Part shown: positions 48,979-57,416 of the stretch, piece after piece
Numbering within the stretch: the first letter of the stretch is position 1
Layout: each line of letters begins with the position of its first letter
Assembly (NCBI RefSeq): GCF_007677875.1
Contig: NZ_VEDO01000025.1
Span: 16,868-80,867, forward strand
Length of the DNA stretch: 64,000 bases
Reading direction: 5' to 3'
From: Variovorax boronicumulans
GTDB lineage: Bacteria > Pseudomonadota > Gammaproteobacteria > Burkholderiales > Burkholderiaceae_C
Position numbers and translations under genes: made by a program
Notes under the pieces: model-generated
Seen by the model: the letters and a program-made list of their open reading frames with translations, nothing else
Told to the model about the DNA's origin: nothing
Database searches by the model: none

Positions 48979-50259
48979 TCAGCCGGCCAGCCAGCGCGCC
49001 GGCACGGTGACGATGGCGGGGAACATGACCATCAGGAACATCAGCAGGAACTGCGCGACCATGAACGGCCAGACGCCCTTGGTGACCTGGTCCATGCTGA
49101 TCTTGCCGACGCCCGCGACGGTGTTGAGCACGGTGCCCACGGGCGGCGTGATCAGGCCGATGGCGTTGTTCATGATGAACAGCACGCCGAAGTACACGGG
49201 GTCGATGCCGGCCGCCTTGACGATGGGCATCAGCACGGGCGTGAGGATCAGCACCGTGGGCGTCATGTCCATGGCCGTGCCGACCACCATGACCAGCACC
49301 ATGATGGCCGCCATCAGCAGGCGCGGGCTGTCCAGCAGCGGCTGCAGCAGGCTGACGATCTGGTCGGGCAGCTGCGCCACCGTGATCAGCCAGGCGCTGA
49401 CCATCGCAGCCGCCACCAGGAACATGATCACGGCCGTGGTCTTGGCCGCAGCGAGGAACAGGCCGAACAGCTGGTTGAACTTCAGTTCGCGGTAGACGAA
49501 GACCGAGATCAGCAGCGCATAGACCGCCGCCACCACGGCCGCCTCGGTCGGCGTGAACACACCGAACTTCAGGCCCACGATGACGATGACGGGCAGGCCC
49601 AGCGCGAAGGTCGCATCCTTGAGCGCCTGGAGAATCTCGCCGCGGCTGCGGCGTGGTTGCGGCGGCACGTTCTCGCGCCGGCCCAGCCACCACCAGGTGA
49701 AGCACAGCGCCACGCCCAGCAGCACGCCGGGCACGATGCCGGCCAGGAACAGCTTGGAGATCGACACGTTGGCGGCCACGCCGAAGATCACGAAGCCGAT
49801 GGACGGCGGGATCACGGGCGCGATGATGCTGGCCGCAGACAGCAGGCCGGCCGAGCGCGCCTTGTCGTGCCCGGCGGCCACCATCATCGGCAGCAGCAGG
49901 GCCGAGAGCGCCGCCGCGTCGGCCACGGCCGAGCCCGACAGTGCCGCCATCATCACGGCCGCGCCGATGGCGACATAGCCCAGGCCGCCGCGCACGTGGC
50001 CGACCAGGGCCATCGCGAACTGCACGATGCGGCGCGACAGGCCGCCCGCGTTCATGATCTCGCCGGCCAGCATGAAGAAGGGAACGGCCAGCAGCGGGAA
50101 GCTGTTGGAGCCTTCGATCAGGTTCTGCGCCAGGATCTGCGCATCGAACATGTCCATCTGCACCATCAGCGCGGCGCCGCTGGCCAGCAGCGCGAACGAG
50201 ATCGGCACACCGATGGCCATGGCCACCAGCAGAGAGCCCAGAAATATGGCGATGGTCAT
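48979..50259 (-). CDS. TRAP transporter large permease (DctM), module 2
   Basis: A 426-aa permease, the same length as the module 1 DctM and almost identical in long stretches (for example LAVPFFMLAGEIMNAGGLSR, IAPVIPPSIGFVIFGVAANV, GIDPVYFGVLFIMNNAIGLI). About 12 membrane segments. The similarity suggests duplication of a whole permease block, while the receptors diverged more. Its ATG start (50259) overlaps the dctQ stop (ATGA). Confidence 0.93.
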   Translation of the reverse strand: MTIAIFLGSLLVAMAIGVPISFALLASGAALMVQMDMFDAQILAQNLIEGSNSFPLLAVPFFMLAGEIMNAGGLSRRIVQFAMALVGHVRGGLGYVAIGAAVMMAALSGSAVADAAALSALLLPMMVAAGHDKARSAGLLSAASIIAPVIPPSIGFVIFGVAANVSISKLFLAGIVPGVLLGVALCFTWWWLGRRENVPPQPRRSRGEILQALKDATFALGLPVIVIVGLKFGVFTPTEAAVVAAVYALLISVFVYRELKFNQLFGLFLAAAKTTAVIMFLVAAAMVSAWLITVAQLPDQIVSLLQPLLDSPRLLMAAIMVLVMVVGTAMDMTPTVLILTPVLMPIVKAAGIDPVYFGVLFIMNNAIGLITPPVGTVLNTVAGVGKISMDQVTKGVWPFMVAQFLLMFLMVMFPAIVTVPARWLAG

Positions 50260-50789
50260 GCCTGCTCCGGATGTTGGTCTTCGTTCTCGCGCACGCCGAT
50301 CAATTCGCTATCGGACATGCGGCCCGCGAGCAGGCGCACGAGGTTCAGCACCAGCACCGGCGCGGCCAGCAGTGCGAACACCATGCCGCTGGCATAGAAA
50401 TACCCCATGCGGGCTTCCATCACGGCGCTGGTGGAGTCCCAGTTGATCTTCACCTGCTGCCAGGAGCCGTCGAAGACCAGCCAGCAGAGCCAGCACATCA
50501 GCACGAGGCTCAGGAACAGGCAGACCTTCTGCCCCGCCGGCGGCAGCCGCGCGATCAGAGAGTCCGTGCCGAGGTGGCCGCGCTCATTGAGCGCCACCAC
50601 GGCACCCAGGAACGTCAACCAGACGAACAGCCAGCGCGACAGTTCCTCGGACAGCGTGAGCCCCGAGTTGAAGGCGTAGCGCATGACCACGTTGCCGAAC
50701 ACCATGATCACCATGAGCGCCAGACTGGCGACCATGAGCCAGCCCAGCAGCCGGCAATAGCCTTGGATGAATTTCTGGATCACGCGCAC
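50256..50789 (-). CDS. TRAP transporter small permease (DctQ), module 2
   Basis: A 177-aa four-helix membrane protein with LLGWLMVASLALMVIMVFGN, the signature ELSRWLFVWLTFLGAVVALN, LSLVLMCWLCWLVFDGSW and GYFYASGMVFALLAAPVLVL. It is close to the DctQ at 18342. The start is a GTG at 50789 with AAGGAGG upstream. The preceding 46-bp gap contains a possible TetR operator. Confidence 0.92.
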   Translation of the reverse strand: MRVIQKFIQGYCRLLGWLMVASLALMVIMVFGNVVMRYAFNSGLTLSEELSRWLFVWLTFLGAVVALNERGHLGTDSLIARLPPAGQKVCLFLSLVLMCWLCWLVFDGSWQQVKINWDSTSAVMEARMGYFYASGMVFALLAAPVLVLNLVRLLAGRMSDSELIGVRENEDQHPEQA

Positions 50790-50816
50790 GCCTCCTTGCG
50801 AACCCAGTAATGTACG

Positions 50817-50828
50817 AACTGGTTAGTT
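50817..50828. promoter_or_regulatory. Possible TetR operator AACT-GGTT-AGTT
   Basis: A short dyad AACTGGTTAGTT lies in the 46-bp gap between tetR and dctQ, where a repressor site would control the transporter operon. The arms are only 4 bp; the evidence is position plus symmetry. Confidence 0.35.
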
Positions 50829-50835
50829 TTCTTCT

Positions 50836-51537
50836 CTAGGGGCTTACCCTGGCCTGCACGAAGCGCAACACCGTCTGCACGACGGACTCGCGCCGTGCAC
50901 CGACCACCGCCGGCTCGGTGTAGTCGCGCTTGAAGATCAGGCCGAAGGTGTGGCGGTTGGCCACGTTGAAGAAGCACAGGGCCGAGATGGTCGCATGCAA
51001 GTCGATCGCGTCCACGCCGGCGCGGAAGACCCCAGCGGCCAGGCCGCGGGCATAGAGGTCCTCGATGGCCGAGATCGCCGGCACGTTGAGTTGCTGGATG
51101 CTCTGGCTTTGCGCCATGTAGTGGCCGCGCTGCATGTTCTCGGCCATCACCACGCGGATGTAGGGCTCGCTGGCCAGGTGGTGGTCGAAGGTGAATTCCA
51201 CGAGGCGGCGCAGCGCCGCTTCGGGCGCCAGGTCGCCCAGGTGCAGATCGGCCTCGGTCTCCCGCATCGCCCGGTAGCTGGCCTCCAGCACGGCCAGGTA
51301 CAGCCCCTCCTTGCTACCGAAGTAGTAATAGATCATGCGCTTGGAGGTCTGCGTGGCGGCCGCGATCTCGTCGATGCGCGCGCCGTCCAGGCCCTTCTCC
51401 GCGAACTCGGTCAGTGCCACGTCCAGGATGTTGGCCATGGTGCGCGCGGGATCGTTGGTGCGGCCCGTCTCCTTGCTTTCCTTGGCCGCGGGCCTGGCAC
51501 TGGCCGCACGGCGCCGGGAATGTACCGTCTGGTTCAT
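50836..51537 (-). CDS. TetR-family transcriptional regulator
   Basis: A 233-aa regulator. The TetR HTH covers about residues 35-80 (ILDVALTEFAEKGLDGARID, EIAAATQTSKRMIYYYFGSK, EGLYLAVLEASYRAMRE). The C-terminal ligand domain (SQSIQQLNVPAISAIEDLYA, FNVANRHTFGLIFKRDY) resembles the TetR_C regulators next to catabolic genes. The start is the ATG at 51537. It is encoded just upstream of dctQ on the same strand and probably regulates module 2. Module 1 instead uses an IclR protein, so the two modules are regulated independently. Confidence 0.9.
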   Translation of the reverse strand: MNQTVHSRRRAASARPAAKESKETGRTNDPARTMANILDVALTEFAEKGLDGARIDEIAAATQTSKRMIYYYFGSKEGLYLAVLEASYRAMRETEADLHLGDLAPEAALRRLVEFTFDHHLASEPYIRVVMAENMQRGHYMAQSQSIQQLNVPAISAIEDLYARGLAAGVFRAGVDAIDLHATISALCFFNVANRHTFGLIFKRDYTEPAVVGARRESVVQTVLRFVQARVSP

Positions 51538-51562
51538 TCCGGCAGTATAGGAAGGCAAACGT

Positions 51563-52960
51563 TCAATCGTCGAGCAGGCGCACGCGCACGCTCTTGCCCT
51601 TGATGCGGCCACGGTCAAGCCGGCTGGCGGCCTGCTGCGCAATGCCACGCGCCACCGCCACGTAGGTGGAGAACTCGTTCACGTCGATCTTGCCGATCTG
51701 CTCGCGCGTGAAGCCGGCCTCGCCAGTCAGCGCGCCCAGCACGTCGCCGGCACGGATCTTCTCCTTGCGCCCGCCCTGGATCTGCAGCGTGGCCATGGGC
51801 GGGGCCGGCGGCATGCCCTGGTCCTGCAGCGAGGCCAGCGGCTCGAAGCGTGCAGGCTGGCCCTGCAGCTGCTCGATGCGGCCCACGCGGCCCATTTCGT
51901 CCATGCTGGCAAGGTTCAGCGCCAGGCCCTTCTCGCCCGCGCGGCCGGTGCGGCCCACGCGGTGCACGTGCACCTCGGGATCCAGCGTCACGTCGACGTT
52001 GACGACGGCGCCCAGGCGCGCGATGTCCAGCCCGCGCGCGGCCACATCGGTCGCGACCAGCACGTTGGCACTGCGGTTGGCGAAGCGCACCAGCACCTGG
52101 TCGCGCTCGACCTGCTCCAGCTCGCCGTACAGCGCCAGCGCCGCGAAGCCATGGCCGCGCAGCACGGCCAGCAGGTCGCGGCACTGCTGCTTGGTGTTGC
52201 AAAAGGCCAGCGCGTTGTCGGGCCGGTGGTGGCGCAGCAGGCGTACCACGGCGTCCAGCCGCTGGCCTTCGTCCACCTCGTACCAGTGCTGCACGATGTG
52301 GCTCACGTCCTGCTTTTTCTCGACCGTGATGCGCTGCGGATCGCGCAGGAACTGGCGCGCCAGCTGGGCAATGCCCTCGGGGTAGGTGGCCGAGAACAGC
52401 AGCGTCTGGCGGTCGGCCGGGCAGCGCCGGGCCACGGCGGCGATGTCGTCCATGAAGCCCATGTCGAGCATGCGGTCGGCCTCGTCCAGCACCAGCGTGC
52501 GCAGCCCTTCCAGCACCAGGTTGCCACGTTCCAGGTGGTCCAGCACGCGGCCCGGCGTGCCCACCACGATGTGGGCGCCGTGCTCCAGACTGGCGGCCTG
52601 GTTGCGCAATGGCACCCCGCCGCACAGCACCACGGTCTTGATGTTGTCCTGCGCGCGCGCCAGCCGCCGCAGCTCCTGCGCCACTTGGTCGGCCAGCTCG
52701 CGCGTGGGGCACAACACCAGCGCCTGGGCGCCGAAGAAGCGCGGGTTCAGTCCGGCCAGCAGCGCCAGGCCGAAGGCCGCGGTCTTGCCGCTGCCGGTCT
52801 CGGCCTGGGCGATCAGGTCGCGTCCGGCAAGCGCCAGTGGCAGGCTGGCGGCCTGGATCGGCGTCATCTGCGTGAAGCCCAGGCTGGCGAGGTTGTCCAG
52901 CTGGGCCGGCGGCAACGGGAGCCGTGCGAACGCGAGGTCCGCCAAATTCGTTTCAGACAT
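51563..52960 (-). CDS. dbpA: ATP-dependent RNA helicase DbpA
   Basis: A 465-aa DEAD-box helicase acting on 23S rRNA during 50S assembly. Motifs: Q motif (FTQMTPIQAASLPLAL), Walker A AETGSGKTAAFG, PTRELADQV, VLDEADRMLDMGF, SATYPEGI, VATDVAARGLDI and HRVGRTGRAGEKG. The C-terminal ~75 residues (IRAGDVLGALTGEAGFTREQ; FSTYVAVARGIAQQAASRL) are the DbpA RNA-binding domain that recognises rRNA hairpin 92. Length matches E. coli DbpA (457 aa). The start is the ATG at 52960 (MSETNLADLAF). It is upstream of tetR by 25 bp, but a functional link is unlikely. Confidence 0.96.
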   Translation of the reverse strand: MSETNLADLAFARLPLPPAQLDNLASLGFTQMTPIQAASLPLALAGRDLIAQAETGSGKTAAFGLALLAGLNPRFFGAQALVLCPTRELADQVAQELRRLARAQDNIKTVVLCGGVPLRNQAASLEHGAHIVVGTPGRVLDHLERGNLVLEGLRTLVLDEADRMLDMGFMDDIAAVARRCPADRQTLLFSATYPEGIAQLARQFLRDPQRITVEKKQDVSHIVQHWYEVDEGQRLDAVVRLLRHHRPDNALAFCNTKQQCRDLLAVLRGHGFAALALYGELEQVERDQVLVRFANRSANVLVATDVAARGLDIARLGAVVNVDVTLDPEVHVHRVGRTGRAGEKGLALNLASMDEMGRVGRIEQLQGQPARFEPLASLQDQGMPPAPPMATLQIQGGRKEKIRAGDVLGALTGEAGFTREQIGKIDVNEFSTYVAVARGIAQQAASRLDRGRIKGKSVRVRLLDD

Positions 52961-53099
52961 GTTGCGATTGTCCGCGCTCGTCAAGCCAGGAATTGCACAG
53001 ATTGCGGCGCAAAATCGCGAACTGGCACCGATTCCCCTTGTTGCACCGGCGTTTGGCTGGCCTGAGCGCCCACCAGAATGCCCCCAAAAAGGACACCGT

Positions 53100-53474
53100 A
53101 TGGATCTGCAGTACCAGTTGAAAGCCGGCAGCTACTACCTGTACGACCTCGCCACGCCGCCCAGCCTGGCCACCGGGGAACACAAGCTCAAGCTCAAGAC
53201 CGATACGGTCGCCATCGCCTTCGACGCGAGCACCGGCCACCTGCACCAGCACGGCAACCCCGCGCGCATCCATTCCTGGGCCAACGGTGCGCGGCGCCGG
53301 CTGCGGGCCGCCGGCGCGCAGGACAGCGCCAACGACATCGTGGTCGTTTCCGGTCCGCTGCCGGTGGACGAGATCAACAAGTGCCTGTCGGTCGCGGGCT
53401 ACTGCCGGCGCATGTTCTCGCGCCTTGCCAGCCTGCCGCACGGCAAGTTCGGCGCCGCCCGCGCACACGCCTGA
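53100..53474 (+). CDS. Conserved hypothetical protein
   Basis: A 124-aa soluble protein without signal peptide or membrane segment. The sequence (MDLQYQLKAGSYYLYDLATP, KLKLKTDTVAIAFDASTGHL, SANDIVVVSGPLPVDEINKC, GYCRRMFSRLASLPHGKF) is beta-rich at the start and helical at the end, with two Cys (residues about 99 and 106). I recognise no family. It is divergent from dbpA with 139 bp between them. The ATG at 53100 was chosen; the frame is open upstream only by chance. Confidence 0.6.
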   Translation: MDLQYQLKAGSYYLYDLATPPSLATGEHKLKLKTDTVAIAFDASTGHLHQHGNPARIHSWANGARRRLRAAGAQDSANDIVVVSGPLPVDEINKCLSVAGYCRRMFSRLASLPHGKFGAARAHA

Positions 53475-53526
53475 GACGGTCCTCGCCGCGGGCCGCTGTG
53501 GCGGTCCCCGTAAAATCCGGCCCATC

Positions 53527-53883
53527 ATGCGTTCCCGGGCCCTCGCCTTCTTCCTTGCCCTGGCCATGGCGTGGATGGGTCTCTCCGCCCAGGAGCTGGC
53601 CGCCGAGGTCTGCTCCGACGCCCTCACCGAACAGGTCCAGCCCGGCCCGTCCAGCGCCGCGGAAGGTTCCCTGGACGACCACCACCTCGACAATCTGCCG
53701 TTCCAGCTGCTGGCCGATCTGCTCGGGCTGCTCGGCCCTGGCGATACCGGCGTGGTGGCCGGCCTGCCCGTGCGGCCCGATGCGCCCGTGCCCGGCGACT
53801 GGCTGGCGCCCGATCTGGCGCGCCTGCAGCGCCCGCCCATCGCAGCGTCCATCGCCGCCATCGCTCCGGTCGTGCGCGCCTAG
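53527..53883 (+). CDS. Small exported hypothetical protein
   Basis: A 118-aa protein with a likely signal peptide (MRSRALAFFLALAMAWMGLS then AQELAAE). The mature part is acidic and Leu/Pro-rich (LDDHHLDNLPFQLLADLLGL, VAGLPVRPDAPVPGDWLAPD). No family recognised. TAAAAT 14 bases upstream of the ATG at 53527 is a candidate -10 box close to the start. The following corC-like gene begins 100 bp later. Low-complexity composition makes the assignment modest. Confidence 0.5.
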   Translation: MRSRALAFFLALAMAWMGLSAQELAAEVCSDALTEQVQPGPSSAAEGSLDDHHLDNLPFQLLADLLGLLGPGDTGVVAGLPVRPDAPVPGDWLAPDLARLQRPPIAASIAAIAPVVRA

Positions 53884-53982
53884 CGCCGCGGCGCGTCCCG
53901 CTTCCCCTGCTACCGGCCAACCTGGCCAAGCCCGCCGCTGCCGCGGCGGTGCCAACCTCTTGTCTTCCCCTTCGGGTGCCCT

Positions 53983-55305
53983 GTGGAAATCTTTGTTCTA
54001 TTGGCCTTGGTCCTGCTCAACGGCCTGTTCGCGATGTCGGAAATCGCGCTCGTCACGGCGCGCCGCGCGCGCCTGCAAAAGCTTGTCGATGAAGGCGATC
54101 CGGCCGCCCGCGCCGCGATCAAGCTCGGCGAAGACCCGACGCGTTTCCTGTCCACCATCCAGATCGGCATCACCTCCATCGGCGTGCTGAACGGCATCGT
54201 CGGCGAGGCCGCGCTGGCCGCGCCGCTGGCCGACTGGCTGACCGAGATGGGTGTGCCCGCCTCCTCCAGCGGCTACGCCGCCACGGCACTGGTGGTGGTG
54301 CTGATCACCTATGTCTCCATCGTCGCCGGCGAACTGGTGCCCAAGCGCCTGGGCCAGACCCACCCCGAGGCCCTGGCGCGGCTGGTGGCGCGCCCGATCA
54401 ACTGGCTGGCCACGGCCACCAAGCCCTTCGTCAAGCTGCTCACCATCTCCACGCATTTCCTGCTGCGCCTGCTGGGCGTGAAGGACGGCAACCCCAACCC
54501 CATCACGGCCGACGAGATCCACGCCATGCTGGCCGAGGGCACGACCGCCGGCGTGATCGAGTCGCACGAGCACGACATGGTGCGCAACGTGTTCCGGCTG
54601 GACGACCGCCAGATCGTCTCGCTCATGGTGCCGCGCAGCGACGTGGTCACGCTGGACGCCGACCTGCCCTTCGAGGAGAACCTGCGCCGCATCGAGGAGA
54701 GCGACCACGCGCGCTTTCCGGTCGTGCGCGGCGGCCTGGACAACGTGCTGGGCATCCTCAACGCGCGCCAGTGGCTGTCGCGCGCGCTGCGCGAGGACCA
54801 ACGCGACCTTGCCAAGCAGCTGCTGACCCAACCGCTGTACGTGCCCGAGACGCTGACCGGCATGGAGCTGCTGGACAACTTCCGCTCCAGCGACATGCAG
54901 ATGGCCTTCGTCATCGACGAATACGGCGAGGTGCAGGGCATCGTCACGCTGCAGGATCTGATCGAAGCCATCACCGGCGAATTCCAGCCGCGCGATCCGC
55001 AGACCTCCTGGGCCGTGCAGCGCGACGATGGCAGCTGGCTGCTGGACGGCCACATCCCCGTGCCTGAGCTCAAGGACCGGCTGGGCCTTTCCAGCGTGCC
55101 CGAGGAGGAGCGTGGCCGCTACCACACGCTGGCCGGCATGCTGATGCTGCTGTCCGGCCGGCTGCCGCGGGTGGCCGACACGGCCGAATGGGAAGGCTGG
55201 AAGCTGGAGATCGTCGACATGGACGGCCGCACCATCGACAAGGTGCTGGCGCAGCGCCTGCCCGATCCGGTGCAGGTCGATGGCGACGCGGAGACCCAGG
55301 CTTGA
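53983..55305 (+). CDS. CorC/HlyC-family membrane protein (hemolysin-like, CNNM domain)
   Basis: A 440-aa protein. The N-terminal CNNM (DUF21) membrane domain (about 1-190: VLLALVLLNGLFAMSEIALV, STIQIGITSIGVLNGIVG, VVVLITYVSIVAGELVPKRL) is followed by paired CBS domains (about 215-340: IVSLMVPRSDVVTLDADLPF, FVIDEYGEVQGIVTLQDLIE) and a CorC_HlyC domain (about 350-430: WLLDGHIPVPELKDRLGLSS). Family members are linked to Mg2+/Co2+ efflux. The start is a GTG at 53983. Its stop overlaps the TTG start of the next gene. Confidence 0.9.
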   Translation: MEIFVLLALVLLNGLFAMSEIALVTARRARLQKLVDEGDPAARAAIKLGEDPTRFLSTIQIGITSIGVLNGIVGEAALAAPLADWLTEMGVPASSSGYAATALVVVLITYVSIVAGELVPKRLGQTHPEALARLVARPINWLATATKPFVKLLTISTHFLLRLLGVKDGNPNPITADEIHAMLAEGTTAGVIESHEHDMVRNVFRLDDRQIVSLMVPRSDVVTLDADLPFEENLRRIEESDHARFPVVRGGLDNVLGILNARQWLSRALREDQRDLAKQLLTQPLYVPETLTGMELLDNFRSSDMQMAFVIDEYGEVQGIVTLQDLIEAITGEFQPRDPQTSWAVQRDDGSWLLDGHIPVPELKDRLGLSSVPEEERGRYHTLAGMLMLLSGRLPRVADTAEWEGWKLEIVDMDGRTIDKVLAQRLPDPVQVDGDAETQA

Positions 55306-55763
55306 AGCCTGCGCTCGCGGTGCTGGCCACCATCTGGCTGCTGGCCGGCTGCGACGGCTACCCCACCGAGGATGCCGCCCTGCTCGACGAATCGGCGATG
55401 AGCGTGGCGCAGCTGTTGCAGACGCTCGACGGGGTCGGCGCCCGGCCGCACCTGCGCGCGCGCTACCGCCATGCGCTGCTGCCGGGCTGCGTACTGGAGG
55501 TGCGCGCCGACGGCGACGCGCCGCTGCGCGTGCCGCTGGATGGCGTGGAGATCACCACGCGCCTGACGGACGAGGACGCCCCGGACCACGAGGTGCTGGT
55601 CTACACGCGCAACCAGACCCGCGGCGATGACGCCCCTGCGGTGGTCCAGCAAGGCGGCCGCTGGGTCGACTGGGTGCAGACCCGCTCGCTGCTGCAGCAG
55701 CTGCAGCGGCGCTGCGCCGAGGCCGACGGCCTCAGAAGTCCATCAGACTCAGACCCACACTGA
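55302..55763 (+). CDS. Small lipoprotein, hypothetical
   Basis: A 153-aa putative lipoprotein. A TTG at 55302 overlapping the corC-like stop (TTGA) gives a short signal with lipobox LLAGCDGYPT. The body (AMSVAQLLQTLDGVGARPHL, LLPGCVLEVRADGDAPLRVP, DEDAPDHEVLVYTRNQTRGD) is beta-rich and has a Cys pair. No family recognised. The 3' 32 bp overlap the convergent phospholipase gene. The start is inferred from the lipobox and the overlap. Confidence 0.62.
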   Translation: MKPALAVLATIWLLAGCDGYPTEDAALLDESAMSVAQLLQTLDGVGARPHLRARYRHALLPGCVLEVRADGDAPLRVPLDGVEITTRLTDEDAPDHEVLVYTRNQTRGDDAPAVVQQGGRWVDWVQTRSLLQQLQRRCAEADGLRSPSDSDPH

Positions 55764-56940
55764 ACACGGTCTTGCGCACGTTGTAGTCGATCAGGCTGTC
55801 GCCGTAGCCGTGGAAGACCTGGGTGTGCAGGCGCAGGCCACTGCGCAGCCAGCCGCCTTCACCCTGCGGGCCCAGCGCATGCGACCACTCGAAACGCGCC
55901 GAGCCCTTGCCATTGGACTTGAGCGGATGCCTCACCGTGAGCGAAAGGTTGTCGCGGCTGGACAGCGTCCAGCCGCCCGTGATCTCGGCGCGGCCGATGT
56001 AGTCGGTGATGTCCGGGTTGTCGTCGCTCTCGGCCTTCTCGTGGAAGCGGTGCCAGACGCGGCCCGTCAGGCGGAAGCGCTCGTCCTTGCTCTCCATGCC
56101 GGCCATCAGGTACACGCGGTTCCAGCTGCGCGACAGGGGCAGGCTCTGGCCGTTGGACTGGTGCACCAGACCCAGGCCCGTGTAGCGCAGGCGCCAGCTG
56201 CCGAACTCCGCGTAGCTCGGGTAGGCGTAGATCAGCTCGGGCTCGTGGTCGGTGGCGCGGAAAGGCCGCGACAGCTGCGGCGTGAACACCTGCCAGAACG
56301 ACTGCTGCGAATAGGCGAACCACAGCGAATCGACCGCATTGCCCTCGCGCGGCGTCAGCAGGCCTTGCGCCACCTTGGTCCGCACCGACAGCTGGATGCG
56401 CGCTTCGGTGCGGCGGTATTCATTGGTCTCGTCGGACTGGTTCTCGGGGTTGGGCGTGCCGGGGGTGCGGTTCACGCTGCTGGACTGCGCCAGCGACAGC
56501 GTGATGGGCCGGTAACCGCGCAGGCTGAACTCGCCGCAGTCGGTACCGGACTCCAGTTCCCAGATCCGCGAGAGCGTGGAATAGCGCGTGTCGTGGCAGC
56601 GCGGCACCACGGGCGCCTCGGGCGCCGCCGTCGGCACCGCGGTGCTGGCCACGGCCGTGGTGGCTGTGGCGCCCGTGCTGTCGGGCTTGTTGATCGTGGG
56701 GCCGTCCTTCGGCACGTTGGCTGCGGCCCTGGCGTTCACGGCCGCGGCCTCGGCCTGCTGCTGGCGCGCCCAGGCATCGAAGCAGCGCAGCCGCGCGGCA
56801 TCGTCGCCGGCCTGGGCCGCGCAGGTCTGCCAGCTCGGCACCGGGCCCGTCTGGGCCTGTGCAGCGGGGAGCAGGCCCAGACCGAGCAGCAGGGCAGCGA
56901 GCGGCGCGGGTCGCATCGGCAACGGGGAAAGACCAACCAT
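55732..56940 (-). CDS. pldA: Outer-membrane phospholipase A1 (PldA/OMPLA)
   Basis: A 402-aa outer-membrane enzyme that hydrolyses phospholipids in the outer leaflet. A signal peptide (PLAALLLGLGLLPAAQAQ) is followed by a ~110-residue N-terminal extension with Ala/Thr-rich linker, then the 12-strand barrel. The active-site signature GLGLVHQSNGQSLPLSRSWN (His and Ser of the catalytic dyad, Asn of the triad) lies near residue 275; further landmarks are SLWFAYSQQSFWQVF, YPSYAEFGSWRLRYTG, and a terminal Phe (VGLSLMDF). The start is the ATG at 56940. It converges with and overlaps the lipoprotein gene by 32 bp. Confidence 0.93.
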   Translation of the reverse strand: MVGLSPLPMRPAPLAALLLGLGLLPAAQAQTGPVPSWQTCAAQAGDDAARLRCFDAWARQQQAEAAAVNARAAANVPKDGPTINKPDSTGATATTAVASTAVPTAAPEAPVVPRCHDTRYSTLSRIWELESGTDCGEFSLRGYRPITLSLAQSSSVNRTPGTPNPENQSDETNEYRRTEARIQLSVRTKVAQGLLTPREGNAVDSLWFAYSQQSFWQVFTPQLSRPFRATDHEPELIYAYPSYAEFGSWRLRYTGLGLVHQSNGQSLPLSRSWNRVYLMAGMESKDERFRLTGRVWHRFHEKAESDDNPDITDYIGRAEITGGWTLSSRDNLSLTVRHPLKSNGKGSARFEWSHALGPQGEGGWLRSGLRLHTQVFHGYGDSLIDYNVRKTVFSVGLSLMDF

Positions 56941-56978
56941 GGGAAGTCCTTTGGAGAGCGGGAAAGAAAGAGGGTTCA

Positions 56979-57416
56979 TCACCACCCCGAAGCGCGGCGC
57001 AGCACGAATTCGCGCCGGGCCTCGGTGTCGGCATCGGTCCAGGTGCCGTGGATCTCCTTGCCGCAGGACTCGGCCACGACGTGGCCGATCCAGGTGGCCG
57101 AGATGCGCTTGCCGTCGCGCGATTCCTCGAGCGTGAGGTCGCCATCGTCCACGTCGCCGGCCAGCAGCGCCGTGATGCCGTCGCGCTCGACGCGGCCGCG
57201 CACGCTGTCGCCCAGTTCTGGATGGCGTTCGAGCTGCAGCGTGGCGCCGGGCGCATCCTCGCCCTGCCACTGCGCATGCCAGGTGCCGTAAAGGTGGAGC
57301 GCGCGCATTTCGTGCGGCGCGGGGCAGGCTGGCGCGGTATCGGTGGTCTGGGCCTGGGCCGAGAGGGCCAGCAGCAGCACGACGCCGGCCAGGCGTCCCG
57401 TCCACGACGGACTCAT
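56979..57416 (-). CDS. Small exported hypothetical protein
   Basis: A 145-aa exported protein. The signal peptide (TGRLAGVVLLLALSAQAQ) is followed by a beta-rich lipocalin-like or META-like fold: LHLYGTWHAQWQGEDAPGAT, LQLERHPELGDSVRGRVERD, LTLEESRDGKRISATWIGHV and CGKEIHGTWTDADTEARREF. The repeated G-T-W pattern suggests an up-and-down barrel. Two Cys may form a disulfide. The ATG at 57416 overlaps the stop of the upstream helicase gene (4 bp), so they are co-translated; pldA follows 38 bp downstream. No family name assigned. Confidence 0.7.
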   Translation of the reverse strand: MSPSWTGRLAGVVLLLALSAQAQTTDTAPACPAPHEMRALHLYGTWHAQWQGEDAPGATLQLERHPELGDSVRGRVERDGITALLAGDVDDGDLTLEESRDGKRISATWIGHVVAESCGKEIHGTWTDADTEARREFVLRRASGW

